Positions 1-10,594 of a stretch of 64,000 nt of DNA are shown piece after piece. Both the position numbers and the translations under genes were made by a program. The DNA comes from Halieaceae bacterium UBA5044. Lineage in GTDB: Bacteria > Pseudomonadota > Gammaproteobacteria > Pseudomonadales > Halieaceae. Location: the NCBI GenBank assembly GCA_002416125.1, contig DIBU01000001.1, forward strand, positions 186,001-250,000. Direction: 5' to 3'. Under the pieces are notes generated by a model. It was not told the DNA's origin, did no database searches, and saw only the letters and a list, made by a program, of their open reading frames with translations. Positions within the stretch are counted from its first letter, which is position 1, and every line of letters starts with the position of its first letter.

Positions 1-1761
1 ATGGTAGGCCAGCAGCTGCAGGGCGACGGTGTACACGATGGGCTTCAGCACCTCCGGGCAACTCGGCAGCGCGATCACATGCACCCGGGGCTCCTCGGCA
101 AAGTGTGCTGCATTGTCGGCGAAGACATACAGCTCTGCGCCCCGAGAGCGCACTTCTTCCAGGTTGGACTTGAGCTTTTCCATCAGGGCATCGCCCGGCG
201 CCACGGCAATCACCGGCATGTCGGCGTCCACCAGCGCCAGGGGGCCGTGCTTGAGCTCTCCAGCCGGGTAGGCTTCCGCGTGTATGTAGGAGATTTCCTT
301 GAGCTTCAGCGCGCCCTCCAGGGCAATCGGGTACTGGATGCCGCGGCCCAGGAACAGCGCGTGGTGCTTCATGATCAGGGCCGTTGCCATGTGCTTGATG
401 ACCGGGTCCAGGCGCAGGGTTTGCTCCACATAATCGGGCAGCTTGTGCAGCGCGGACACCAGCTCGCTGGCCGCTTCCGCGGGCAGGCCATGGCGCTTGC
501 CCAGCACCAGCGTCAACATCAGGAAGGCCGCCAGCTGTGTGGTGAAGGCCTTGGTGGACGCCACGCCGATTTCTGCGCCGGCGCGGGTGAGAAACACCAG
601 GTCGGATTCACGCACCAAGGAACTGTGGTCCACATTGGCGATGACCAGGCTCCCGAGATAGGCATCTTCCGTGGCGTCGCGCAGGGCGGCGAGGGTATCC
701 GCCGTTTCGCCGGACTGCGACACGGTCACCAGCAGGGTGCCCGGCAGGGGAACCCGCTTGCGGTAGCGGAACTCGGAGGCCACCTCCACGGTACAGGGAA
801 GCCCGGCGAGCTCTTCCAGCCAGTAGCGGGCAACCATCCCCGCATGGTAGCTGGTACCACAGGCAACAATCTGCACGGCACGCACCTGGTCGAACAGTGC
901 CGCTGCATCCGCCCCGAAAACGCTGTCGTCGATGTCGCGGGTACCCGCCACGGGAATGGTGTTGGCCAGTGCACGCGGTTGCTCATGGATTTCCTTGAGC
1001 ATGTAGTGCTCGTAGTCACCCAGCCCGGTGCTTTCTTCCAGCGCGGAGATCTGCGTCATGCGGCGCTCGACCGGTTCCCCCGCTGAAGTAAAGATCTGTA
1101 GCGAGGTTGGCGTGATGCGCACCACGTCGCCTTCCTCGAGGTAGACGAAGCGGTCGGTCACCTGGCGCAGGGCCAGCTGGTCGGACGCCAGGAAGTACTC
1201 ACCGATCCCCACGCCCACCACCAGCGGGCTGCCCTCCCGTGTACCCACCACTTCATCCGGGTGTTGCGTGTCCACAGCGGCGAGCGCATAGGCACCCTGC
1301 AGCCGCGGTACCACCGCGTGAAAGGCCTCCAGCAAGGTGCTGCCCTGGCTGAGCTGCTGGTGCAGGAGATGGACTATCACTTCGGTGTCGGTACCCGACT
1401 GGAAACTGTAGCCCTGCGCCTGCAGTTCCTTGCGCAGGGCTTCGTGGTTCTCGATGATGCCGTTGTGCACCACCGCCACACGCTCCCCGGAAATATGCGG
1501 GTGCGCGTTGGCCGCCGAGGGAACCCCGTGCGTTGCCCAGCGCGTGTGGGCGATGCCGACGCAGCCGTACTTCGGGTCCATGGCCTGGGCCTGCTCGAGC
1601 TCGGCCACCTTGCCCTGGCGCTTGTGCAGCAACAGATTGTGCTCGTTGTCCACCAACGCCATGCCGGCTGAATCGTAGCCGCGGTACTCCAGCCGCCGCA
1701 GCCCCTCGAGCAAGATCTCCGACACTTCACGCCGCGCCGCCGCCGCTACTATTCCACACAT
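1..1761 (-). CDS. glmS: Glutamine-fructose-6-phosphate aminotransferase, C-terminus cut by window edge
   Basis: Makes glucosamine-6-phosphate from fructose-6-phosphate and glutamine, the first step to UDP-GlcNAc for peptidoglycan and LPS; cytoplasmic. The product starts MCGIV, so Cys2 becomes the N-terminal nucleophile of the class II glutamine amidotransferase domain after Met removal. The N-terminal half carries the glutaminase domain (GYDSAGMA, HTRWATHG, NHEAL), followed by two SIS sugar-isomerase domains (GTSYHAGM, SQSGETADT). 587 codons are present; the sequence stops at LQLLAYH, about 22 residues short of the usual 609. It starts 3 nt after the glmU stop, so the two genes are probably cotranscribed. 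Identification is secure. Confidence 0.97.
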   Translation of the reverse strand, partial: MCGIVAAAARREVSEILLEGLRRLEYRGYDSAGMALVDNEHNLLLHKRQGKVAELEQAQAMDPKYGCVGIAHTRWATHGVPSAANAHPHISGERVAVVHNGIIENHEALRKELQAQGYSFQSGTDTEVIVHLLHQQLSQGSTLLEAFHAVVPRLQGAYALAAVDTQHPDEVVGTREGSPLVVGVGIGEYFLASDQLALRQVTDRFVYLEEGDVVRITPTSLQIFTSAGEPVERRMTQISALEESTGLGDYEHYMLKEIHEQPRALANTIPVAGTRDIDDSVFGADAAALFDQVRAVQIVACGTSYHAGMVARYWLEELAGLPCTVEVASEFRYRKRVPLPGTLLVTVSQSGETADTLAALRDATEDAYLGSLVIANVDHSSLVRESDLVFLTRAGAEIGVASTKAFTTQLAAFLMLTLVLGKRHGLPAEAASELVSALHKLPDYVEQTLRLDPVIKHMATALIMKHHALFLGRGIQYPIALEGALKLKEISYIHAEAYPAGELKHGPLALVDADMPVIAVAPGDALMEKLKSNLEEVRSRGAELYVFADNAAHFAEEPRVHVIALPSCPEVLKPIVYTVALQLLAYH

Positions 1762-1764
1762 GAT

Positions 1765-3132
1765 TCAGTCCTTGTTCACTTTGCCGGGCCGTTTCCAGCC
1801 GGAAATATTCCGCTGTTTGCCGCGTGCCACCGCCAGCTCAGCCTCGGGCACCGCGCGGGTAATGGTCGAGCCCGCGGCCACAAAGCCACCGGACCCAATC
1901 TCCACAGGTGCTACCAGTGTCGCGTTGGAACCGACAAAGGCGCCATCCCCGATCCGGGTAATATGCTTGTTGACGCCATCGTAATTGCAGGTGATGGTGC
2001 CCGCACCGATGTTGGCGCCCTCACCCATCTCACAATCGCCAATATAGGAGAGGTGGTTCACCTTGCTGCCGGCGCCGATGCGCGCTTTCTTGGTTTCCAC
2101 GAAGTTGCCGACGCGTGCACCCTGCGCCAGCGCGGTGCCCGGGCGCAACCTTGCGTAGGGGCCGACAGTGCAGTCGTCTGCAACCGTGGCTTTTTCCAGA
2201 TGGCTCATGGCGCGTACTTCGGTGCCGGCCCCGATGCGGCTTGCGGTAATCACGCAGTTGGGGCCGATGTGTACACCGTCCTCCAGAATCACCTCACCGG
2301 CAAACACACAGTTCACATCAATAAAGACGTCTCGCCCACAGCGCAGGTTACCGCGGATGTCGATGCGCGCGGGGTCTGCGAGACGCACACCCGCTGTCAT
2401 CAACGCTTCGGCACGTTGTCGCTGCAGCTCGCGCTCCAGGCGGCTCAGCTGCAGCTGATCGTTGACGCCGAGCACCGCCAGCGGATCGGCGACGGTCGCC
2501 GTGCGCACTGCGATGCCCTCTGCAACCGACAGTGACAGCACATCGGGCAGGTAGTATTCCCGTTGCTGGTTGCTGTTACCGACCTGCGGCAGAAAACGCC
2601 TGAAGAGGCTCGCCGGTGCGGCCAGGATGCCCGTGTTGACTTCCTGCACTGCGAGCTCGTCGGTGGCGGCATCCTTGTGCTCGACCACGGCACGGAACAC
2701 ACTGTGGCCATCGCGCAGGACACGGCCGTAGCCTGTCGGGTCATCCAGCACCGCGGTCAGCAGCGCGGGAGCGTCCTGCGCGGCCTCCACCAGCGTCTGC
2801 AAGACGTCGGGCGCCACCAGCGGCACATCGCCGTACAACACCAGCACCGTGCTCTCATCGCGCACCCCCGGCAAGGCCTGGAGCACCGCGTGCCCGGTAC
2901 CGAGCTGCTCGGCCTGCTCCACCCAGCGCAAGCCACTGCCGTCCATCGCCGCGCGGACTGCGTCCGCGCCGTGCCCGACTACCACGTGGATTGCGCTGGG
3001 CTCGAGGCTGCGCGCGGCGTCCACCACGTGCTGCAACAGCGGCTTGCCCCCCAACGGGTGCAGGACTTTCGGCGTACTGGAGCGCATGCGCGACCCCTGG
3101 CCGGCAGCCAGAATGATTACTTCCAGAGTCAT
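1765..3132 (-). CDS. glmU: Bifunctional UDP-GlcNAc pyrophosphorylase / glucosamine-1-phosphate acetyltransferase
   Basis: Catalyses the last two steps of UDP-GlcNAc synthesis: acetylation of glucosamine-1-phosphate and uridylyl transfer. The 455 aa match the usual length (456 in E. coli). The N-terminal nucleotidyltransferase signature LAAGQGSRM with PKVLH lies at residues 8-24. The C-terminal half is a left-handed beta-helix of hexapeptide repeats, with acetyl-CoA site motifs such as NYDGVNKH and GSNATLVAPV. Located directly upstream of glmS and downstream of the atp operon terminator, an arrangement common in gammaproteobacteria. Confidence 0.97.
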   Translation of the reverse strand: MTLEVIILAAGQGSRMRSSTPKVLHPLGGKPLLQHVVDAARSLEPSAIHVVVGHGADAVRAAMDGSGLRWVEQAEQLGTGHAVLQALPGVRDESTVLVLYGDVPLVAPDVLQTLVEAAQDAPALLTAVLDDPTGYGRVLRDGHSVFRAVVEHKDAATDELAVQEVNTGILAAPASLFRRFLPQVGNSNQQREYYLPDVLSLSVAEGIAVRTATVADPLAVLGVNDQLQLSRLERELQRQRAEALMTAGVRLADPARIDIRGNLRCGRDVFIDVNCVFAGEVILEDGVHIGPNCVITASRIGAGTEVRAMSHLEKATVADDCTVGPYARLRPGTALAQGARVGNFVETKKARIGAGSKVNHLSYIGDCEMGEGANIGAGTITCNYDGVNKHITRIGDGAFVGSNATLVAPVEIGSGGFVAAGSTITRAVPEAELAVARGKQRNISGWKRPGKVNKD

Positions 3133-3272
3133 AGCGAAATCCCTTTGTTATTGCCGGCGCAAGCAACGTCGGGCGCGGCTGCGCTGTACTGTCAGACAGC
3201 TAGCATGTTAACGCGGGGGAAAATGGAAACAACCGGATTGTTCAGGCAGTGGTAAAAAGTGTGACGTGGAAC

Positions 3273-3296
3273 AAAAAGGCCCTGGTGAACAGGGCC
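3273..3296 (-). terminator. Rho-independent terminator of the atp operon
   Basis: On the minus strand a 7-bp stem (GGCCCTG / CAGGGCC) with a 5-nt loop is followed at once by five T residues. It lies 13 nt beyond the atpC stop codon, in the position expected for the end of the ATP synthase operon. glmU begins 140 nt further on and should therefore have its own promoter. Confidence 0.85.
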
Positions 3297-3308
3297 CTGG
3301 AAGGTGGT

Positions 3309-3737
3309 TCAGCCGCGCCCGGCGCGGTTACGCATCTTGCGCAGTACGGCCAGCTGGGCGGCGGCTTCCGCAAGCTGCGCGGATGCGCGGCCGTAGTCGA
3401 AATCGCCCGACTGGTTGGTGAGGGTGTGCAGGGCTTCGCGACGCGCTTCCTCGGCGGCAGCCTCGTCGACATCGCCGGCACGCAGGGCCGTATCTGCGAG
3501 GATGGACACCACGCCCGGCTGCACTTCAATGAAGCCGCCGGAAACGTAATACACTTCCTCGTCACCGCCCTGCTTGACGATGCGGATCGGCCCGGGGATC
3601 AGCGAGGACAGCAGCGGCGCGTGGCCGTAGGTCACGCCCATCTCACCCAGCTCGGCGGTCGCCACCAGCATTTCCACCAGCCCGGAGAAAATTTCTTCCT
3701 CCGCGCTGACGATGTCGCAGTGAATTGTCATTGCCAT
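3309..3737 (-). CDS. atpC: ATP synthase F1 subunit epsilon
   Basis: Epsilon subunit of the F1 central stalk; couples rotation to catalysis and inhibits ATP hydrolysis. The 142 aa show the N-terminal beta-sandwich (TIHCDIVSAEEEIFSG, GEMGVTYGHAPLL) and a C-terminal helical hairpin rich in Ala and Arg. Last gene of the atp operon, 23 nt after atpD and just before a strong terminator. Length and context are normal. Confidence 0.96.
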   Translation of the reverse strand: MAMTIHCDIVSAEEEIFSGLVEMLVATAELGEMGVTYGHAPLLSSLIPGPIRIVKQGGDEEVYYVSGGFIEVQPGVVSILADTALRAGDVDEAAAEEARREALHTLTNQSGDFDYGRASAQLAEAAAQLAVLRKMRNRAGRG

Positions 3738-3760
3738 CTCCAGCCCCTCGTTCGCAAACC

Positions 3761-5158
3761 TTACAGCTTGTTCGCTTTCTCAATCGCTTCGTCGATGCTG
3801 CCGACCATGTAGAAGGCCTGCTCGGGCAGGTGGTCGTACTCACCCGCCAGAATCCCCTTGAAGCCCGCAATGGTGTCCTTCAGGGAAACGTATTTGCCGG
3901 GTGCACCGGTAAACACTTCCGCGACGTGGAAGGGCTGGGACAGGAAGCGCTCGATTTTCCGCGCGCGGGCAACCGTCTGCTTGTCTTCTTCAGACAGCTC
4001 GTCCATACCGAGGATGGCGATGATGTCTTTCAGCTCCTTGTAGCGCTGCAGCACCGTCTGCACGCCCCGAGCCACGTCGTAGTGCTCCTGACCGATCACC
4101 AGCGGGTCGAGCTGGCGGCTGGTGGAGTCCAGCGGGTCAACCGCCGGGTAAATACCCTTGGCGGCGATATCCCGTGACAATACCACGGTGGAGTCAAGGT
4201 GGGCGAAGGTGGTCGCCGGTGACGGGTCGGTCAGGTCGTCCGCAGGCACGTAAACCGCCTGGATTGAGGTAATAGAGCCGGTCTTGGTGGAGGTGATGCG
4301 CTCCTGCAACACGCCCATTTCCTCGGCCAGCGTGGGCTGGTAACCCACCGCAGAGGGCATACGGCCAAGCAGTGCCGACACCTCGGTTCCCGCCAGTGTG
4401 TAGCGGTAGATGTTGTCGACGAACAGCAGTACGTCACGCCCTTCGTCACGGAATTTTTCCGCCATGGTCAGGCCGGTCAGGGCCACACGCAGACGGTTGC
4501 CGGGCGGCTCATTCATCTGGCCGTAGACCATCGCCACCTTGGACTTGGGGAAGTCCTTGACGTTGACCACGCCCGCTTCCTGCATTTCGTGGTAGAAGTC
4601 GTTACCTTCCCGGGTACGTTCACCCACACCGGCAAACACGGACAGGCCGGAGTGTTCGGTAGCGATGTTGTTAATCAGCTCCATCATGTTCACGGTCTTG
4701 CCCACGCCGGCGCCGCCGAACAGGCCAACCTTGCCGCCTTTCGCGAAGGGGCAGACCAGGTCGATTACCTTGATCCCGGTTTCGAGGAGTTCCTCTGAGG
4801 CCGCCAGCTCATCGTAGGCAGGCGCTTTGCGGTGGATGGAGGCGCGCTCCTGTTCACCGATGGGGCCGCATTCGTCGATCGGGTTGCCGAGCACGTCCAT
4901 GATCCGGCCGAGCGTTTCTACGCCAACCGGCACGGCGATGGGGCCACCGGTGTTTTCCACCGCCAGATCGCGGCTCACACCTTCGGAGGAGCCCATGGCA
5001 ATGGTGCGCACAACGCCATCGCCCAGCTGCTGCTGGACTTCCAGGGTCAGGCCTTTTTCGGTAACCAACAGTGCATCGTAGACCTTGGGTACGTCTTCAC
5101 GTGGAAACTCCACGTCGATGACGGCACCGATAATTTGTACGATTCGTCCGCTGCTCAT
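3761..5158 (-). CDS. atpD: ATP synthase F1 subunit beta
   Basis: Catalytic subunit of F1. The Walker A loop GGAGVGKT is near residue 150, followed by GERTREGND, the Walker B segment (VLLFVDNIYR), and the ATPase alpha/beta signature around PAVDPLDSTSR. The ATG at 5158 (MSSGRIVQ) is chosen as start because GAGGA lies 7 nt upstream and this matches the family N-terminus; an ATG nine codons further upstream is in frame but gives a non-homologous extension. The product is 465 aa, the normal size. Confidence 0.97.
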   Translation of the reverse strand: MSSGRIVQIIGAVIDVEFPREDVPKVYDALLVTEKGLTLEVQQQLGDGVVRTIAMGSSEGVSRDLAVENTGGPIAVPVGVETLGRIMDVLGNPIDECGPIGEQERASIHRKAPAYDELAASEELLETGIKVIDLVCPFAKGGKVGLFGGAGVGKTVNMMELINNIATEHSGLSVFAGVGERTREGNDFYHEMQEAGVVNVKDFPKSKVAMVYGQMNEPPGNRLRVALTGLTMAEKFRDEGRDVLLFVDNIYRYTLAGTEVSALLGRMPSAVGYQPTLAEEMGVLQERITSTKTGSITSIQAVYVPADDLTDPSPATTFAHLDSTVVLSRDIAAKGIYPAVDPLDSTSRQLDPLVIGQEHYDVARGVQTVLQRYKELKDIIAILGMDELSEEDKQTVARARKIERFLSQPFHVAEVFTGAPGKYVSLKDTIAGFKGILAGEYDHLPEQAFYMVGSIDEAIEKANKL

Positions 5159-5235
5159 GTCCGGATCCTCTGCATCAAAGTTCAATTCTGGGTGGCAGCG
5201 CAGGAACAGCCCGGCGCTACCGAATAGGTTAGGTC

Positions 5236-6099
5236 CTAGCCGATTGCCGCCGCACCGCTGACGATTTCCGACAGCTCCTGCGTAATCGCCGCCTGTCGTG
5301 CCTTGTTGTAGATCAACTGCAGGTCATCGATCAGTTCACCGGCGTTGTCAGTCGCGTTCTTCATGGCCAGCATCCGCGCGGCCTGCTCGCAGGCACCGTT
5401 TTCCACCACCGCCTGGTACACCTGCGATTCGATATAGCGCGTCAACAGGCTTTCCAGCAGCTGCATCGCATCGGGCTCGTAGATATAGTCCCAGTGGTGC
5501 TTCATTTCTGCGCTGTCTTCCGCCAGCAGGGGCAGCAACTGCTCAACACTGGGGCTCTGGGTCATGGTGTTGACGAACTCGTTGCTGACCAGGAACAGGC
5601 GATCGATCTGCCCTTCCTCGTAGGCGTCCAGCATGGTCTTCACACTGCCGATGAGGTCGCCCAGAGTAGGTTCCTCACCGATATCACGCACAGCCGCCTT
5701 GACGTTACCGCCGTAGCTTTTGAAGAACGCCGCCGCCTTGGCACCGATCAGGCACAGGTCGATGCCCACGCCCTGGTCCGCCCAGCCTTTCATGGCCTTG
5801 ACGGTGGCTTTGAACAGGTTGATGTTCAAACCGCCACACAGGCCGCGATCGGTTGACACCACCACAAAACCCACGCGCTTGACCTCGCGCTCGATCATGT
5901 AGGCGTGCCGGTACTCCGGCGCGGAGTTGGCAATATGCCCGACCACCGCGCGCATACGACGCGCATAGGGCTTGCCCAGGGCCATACGCTCCTGGGCTTT
6001 GCGCATTTTGCTCGCCGCGACCATTTCCATGGCGCTGGTGATCTTCTGCGTACTCCGGATACTGTGGATCTTTGTCCGGATTTCTTTTCCGACTGCCAT
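5236..6099 (-). CDS. atpG: ATP synthase F1 subunit gamma
   Basis: Central rotor shaft of F1. The 287 aa contain the N-terminal coiled-coil helix (KEIRTKIHSIRSTQKIT, residues 4-20), the conserved DRGLCGGLN segment, and the C-terminal helix (NKARQAAITQELSEIVSGA) that penetrates the alpha3beta3 core. It sits between atpA (15-nt gap) and atpD (77-nt gap), the canonical position. Confidence 0.97.
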   Translation of the reverse strand: MAVGKEIRTKIHSIRSTQKITSAMEMVAASKMRKAQERMALGKPYARRMRAVVGHIANSAPEYRHAYMIEREVKRVGFVVVSTDRGLCGGLNINLFKATVKAMKGWADQGVGIDLCLIGAKAAAFFKSYGGNVKAAVRDIGEEPTLGDLIGSVKTMLDAYEEGQIDRLFLVSNEFVNTMTQSPSVEQLLPLLAEDSAEMKHHWDYIYEPDAMQLLESLLTRYIESQVYQAVVENGACEQAARMLAMKNATDNAGELIDDLQLIYNKARQAAITQELSEIVSGAAAIG

Positions 6100-6114
6100 C
6101 TGCTGTCCTCGGGG

Positions 6115-7659
<1,545 letters not shown>

Positions 7660-7675
7660 GCTCTGTTCCTCAATC

Positions 7676-8212
7676 CTACAAATTCATTGCCGCGGCGAGC
7701 TTGTTCAGCCGACCGCGTACGGAACCATCGATCACCAGATCGCCGGCCCTGATCAACACACCGCCCAACAGCTTGGGATCTGTCGAGGTGTGCACGTTTA
7801 TTTTCCGCTCCAGGCGCTTGCTCAGGGCGGAGGCCAGCTTTTCAGTCATATCGTCCGCCAGATCAAACGCAGACACGACCTCGACATCCACTGACTTTTC
7901 GTGGTTCGCCTTGTAGCCGGCAAACAACACGGTGATCTGCGGCAACAGGAGCAGACGCTTGTTCTGCGCCAGAATGTTCAGGAAGTTGCGCAGGGCAGGA
8001 CCGAGATCCTCGCCACACACATCAGCCAGCAGAGTTGCCAGCTGCGCACCGTCCTTCTCCGGATCGCGCAACAGCGCCTGCATGCGACTGTCGCGGCTGA
8101 CGGCAGCGGCAAGCTGCAACTGCGGCAACCACTCGGCCAGGCTCTGGCTGTCGCGGGCGTACTCGAATGCCGCCTTCGCGTAGGGGCGGGCCAGCGTGGT
8201 CAGTTCGGCCAT
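7676..8212 (-). CDS. atpH: ATP synthase F1 subunit delta
   Basis: Links F1 to the peripheral stalk. The 178 aa begin MAELTTLARPYAKAAFEYA, typical of the family, and end with the conserved segment around DPKLLGGVLIRAGDLVIDGS. It lies 16 nt before atpA and 13 nt after atpF in the operon. Confidence 0.96.
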   Translation of the reverse strand: MAELTTLARPYAKAAFEYARDSQSLAEWLPQLQLAAAVSRDSRMQALLRDPEKDGAQLATLLADVCGEDLGPALRNFLNILAQNKRLLLLPQITVLFAGYKANHEKSVDVEVVSAFDLADDMTEKLASALSKRLERKINVHTSTDPKLLGGVLIRAGDLVIDGSVRGRLNKLAAAMNL

Positions 8213-8225
8213 AACGTCCTCACCA

Positions 8226-8696
8226 TCAAAGCTCTGCAGCCAGTTTATTCACCAGGTCCGCGTGGGCGTCCTGGTCAATCGTTGCCCCGAGCACTTTCTC
8301 TGCACCCGCCAGCGACAGCGCGGCGACCTGCGCGCGCAAAGCTTCGCGGGCGCGGTTGGTTTCCTGCTCGATTTCGGAGCGCGCAGCAGTTTTCACCCGC
8401 TCCGCTTCCGTCAGCGCCGCTGTTTTCGCTTCTTCCACAATCTGGCTGGCACGCTTGTTGGCGGAGTCGACTATGCCCGCCGCTTCGTGCTTGGCTTCTT
8501 TCAACCGCTCAAGCGCTTTTTCCTGCGCCAGTTCCAGATCGTGACTGGCACGATCAGCGGCTGCCAGGCCATCCGCAATCTTCTTTTCGCGCTCCTGCAT
8601 GGCCGCAATGATGGGCGGCCAGACAAACTTCATGCAGAACCAGACGAAGCCGAAAAAGGCTATGACCTGTCCGATAAGCGTAAGGTTGATATTCAC
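8226..8696 (-). CDS. atpF: ATP synthase Fo subunit b
   Basis: Peripheral-stalk dimer subunit, anchored in the inner membrane by one N-terminal helix (residues about 5-27, hydrophobic, ending WPPI) followed by a long charged helix forming a coiled coil (EREKKIADGLAAADRA onward). The 156 aa equal the E. coli length. It lies between atpE and atpH in the operon. Confidence 0.96.
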   Translation of the reverse strand: MNINLTLIGQVIAFFGFVWFCMKFVWPPIIAAMQEREKKIADGLAAADRASHDLELAQEKALERLKEAKHEAAGIVDSANKRASQIVEEAKTAALTEAERVKTAARSEIEQETNRAREALRAQVAALSLAGAEKVLGATIDQDAHADLVNKLAAEL

Positions 8697-8768
8697 GCCA
8701 TACTCCTCACAGATATGGTGGGGCAGCCGGTACGGCCGCCCCGCTCACGGTTGCGTTGTTGGTCGTGC

Positions 8769-9005
8769 TCAGGCCATACCAGGGGCGACAACGAAGATCA
8801 GGTACATCGCCAGACCCACGCCGATAATCGGAATAGCATCCACCAGGCCGGCGCCCAGGAAGAAGGTCACCTGCAGTTTGGGAGCCAGTTCAGGCTGACG
8901 CGCAGAACCTTCGATGAGTTTGCCGCCGAGCATGCCAATACCGATAGCCGCACCCAGACCACCGAGGCTGATCATAATTGCAGCAGCAATAAGAACTAAT
9001 TCCAT
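8769..9005 (-). CDS. atpE: ATP synthase Fo subunit c
   Basis: Proteolipid of the rotating c-ring. The 78 aa form two transmembrane helices joined by the polar loop ARQPE. The ion-carrying carboxylate is the Asp in GLVDAIP of the second helix, and no Gln/Glu sodium-site pattern is seen, so a proton-driven enzyme is expected (inference). Gaps of 39 nt to atpB and 72 nt to atpF are normal for this highly translated gene. Confidence 0.97.
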   Translation of the reverse strand: MELVLIAAAIMISLGGLGAAIGIGMLGGKLIEGSARQPELAPKLQVTFFLGAGLVDAIPIIGVGLAMYLIFVVAPGMA

Positions 9006-9044
9006 GATTTTCTCCTAGCGTTAATAACCAAAGTTAAAGGTGAA

Positions 9045-9923
9045 TCAGTGGTCTTCGTGGGCCATGCTGAGATAAACGATCGTCAGCACCATGAAGATGA
9101 AAGCCTGCAGGGTGATCACCAGAATGTGGAAGATCGCCCAGCCGATCTGCAGCAGGCCTGCCGGCACCATCCAGGCCAGACCGGCACTGAACAGGGCTGC
9201 AATCAGGATAAATATCATTTCACCGGCATACATGTTGCCGAACAGTCGCAGTGCGAGCGAAAACGGCTTGGCCAGCAGACCGACAATCTCCATGAACAGG
9301 TTCACGGGGATGAACAGCGGATGATTGAACGGGTTCATGGCCAGTTCCCGGGCAAACCCGAAGCCCTTGACCTTGATGGAGTAATACAGAATCAGGATCA
9401 GCACACCGATGGCCATGCCGAACGTGATATTGGGATCGGTAGAAGGCACGATCTTGTGGTATTCAACGCCCAGCGCCATCATCAGTTCGGGTACTACGTC
9501 CACGGGCACCAGGTCCATCAGGTTCATCAGGAATATCCAGACGAAGATGGTGAGGGACAGCGGGGCGATGAGCGGGTTACGACCGTGGAAGGTGTCGCGC
9601 ACGGTGTTGTCAACAAACTGGACGATCATTTCCACCGCACTGGTGAGACCGCTGGGCACATCGGAGGAGGCTTTCTTGGCAACGCGATAAAACAGCCAGC
9701 TGAACAGGATACCGAGTCCGATAGACCAGGCCATTGAATCCACGTGGATTGCGGTGAAACCCATGGCAGCGGCCTCGGCACCGCCGTGCGCCATGACCCA
9801 TGCGCCGCCATCACCCACGATGGAACCGTCGTAGCGCTCATAACCGGCAGGCAGCTTGCCATAGGTCAGGTTGGTCAGGTGGTGGACAATGTACTCTGAA
9901 ACCGTCTGGTTCTCGCCTGCCAT
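9045..9923 (-). CDS. atpB: ATP synthase Fo subunit a
   Basis: Forms the two proton half-channels of Fo. The 292 aa, slightly longer than E. coli (271), contain several transmembrane helices and the essential arginine in SLALRLFGNMYAGE. The N-terminus carries an extra loop (YERYDGSIVGDGGAW) before the first helix. It starts 3 nt after the atpI stop, consistent with translational coupling. Confidence 0.97.
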   Translation of the reverse strand: MAGENQTVSEYIVHHLTNLTYGKLPAGYERYDGSIVGDGGAWVMAHGGAEAAAMGFTAIHVDSMAWSIGLGILFSWLFYRVAKKASSDVPSGLTSAVEMIVQFVDNTVRDTFHGRNPLIAPLSLTIFVWIFLMNLMDLVPVDVVPELMMALGVEYHKIVPSTDPNITFGMAIGVLILILYYSIKVKGFGFARELAMNPFNHPLFIPVNLFMEIVGLLAKPFSLALRLFGNMYAGEMIFILIAALFSAGLAWMVPAGLLQIGWAIFHILVITLQAFIFMVLTIVYLSMAHEDH

Positions 9924-9926
9924 CGA

Positions 9927-10346
9927 TCACAACTCTTGTTTCGGTGTTTCGGTTTGTTTCTGCTGGCGGCGCATCAAAAACCACCAGCTTCCTATCGTTT
10001 GTACTATCAGCATCGCCACATATCCGGCGAACACCGCGGCAGCTTCCAGCGGCCGCAACACAACGAACACGGCGGCAAACCCCACCGCGCTCAGGAGGAA
10101 CTTTCCGATCTCGCCGCTCAGTGCCGACCGCGCTATCTCGGAGGCTGAGCGGGCGCCGCGCGCGCGAAACAGCTTTGCAGCGAACCAGGCCTGTGGCACC
10201 ACCGCCACCGCACCGCCACATAATGCTGACACCGCCGCCGTTTCATCCAGTGCCAGCCAGACCAGCAGACACGAAGGAACGAGCGTGGCCAACTGCAGCA
10301 GCGCTACGCGGTGGATCGGGGGGGAGGGAATGCTGTTCGCGCTCAC
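9927..10346 (-). CDS. atpI: ATP synthase assembly protein I
   Basis: Small membrane protein assisting c-ring assembly and possibly Mg2+ supply. The GTG at 10346 is chosen as start: AGGAG lies 6 nt upstream on the minus strand, and the promoter -10 box lies inside the longer in-frame ORF, ruling out its ATG at 10442. The product is 139 aa with four hydrophobic segments and a C-terminal tail of Gln/Lys. First gene of the atp operon. Sequence is poorly conserved in this family, so the call leans on position. Confidence 0.88.
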   Translation of the reverse strand: MSANSIPSPPIHRVALLQLATLVPSCLLVWLALDETAAVSALCGGAVAVVPQAWFAAKLFRARGARSASEIARSALSGEIGKFLLSAVGFAAVFVVLRPLEAAAVFAGYVAMLIVQTIGSWWFLMRRQQKQTETPKQEL

Positions 10347-10409
10347 GCGAAACTCCTGCCGAGCCCCTTGCCAACTGCCACACGATTGTTCCTCGTTTTG
10401 GGCGCCCGC

Positions 10410-10438
10410 ATTATAGGGGCATTGGCTGGCGGGTTCAA
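10410..10438 (-). promoter_or_regulatory. Sigma-70 promoter of the atp operon
   Basis: Minus strand: -35 TTGAAC (10433-10438), 17-bp spacer, perfect -10 TATAAT (10410-10415). It sits about 60 nt upstream of the atpI GTG codon. The same -35 and -10 hexamers with the same spacing occur upstream of mnmG. Confidence 0.8.
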
Positions 10439-10594
10439 CCAAATCCGGCGCTTCCGGGTACGAAACATCCCTGACGTTGGCAGCATGTTGGCGCCTGTTT
10501 GCCCCGTTTTGCCGCGAATACGGGGAGACCTACTTTATCTGGTAGCGTGCGTGTCGGCAGCCACTAGATGCTGTGGTGAAGCCCGCCCCCGCGC

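Noticed and set aside
10500..10594. Terminator after parB
   Set aside because: Only short stems with long loops and no T-run were found.
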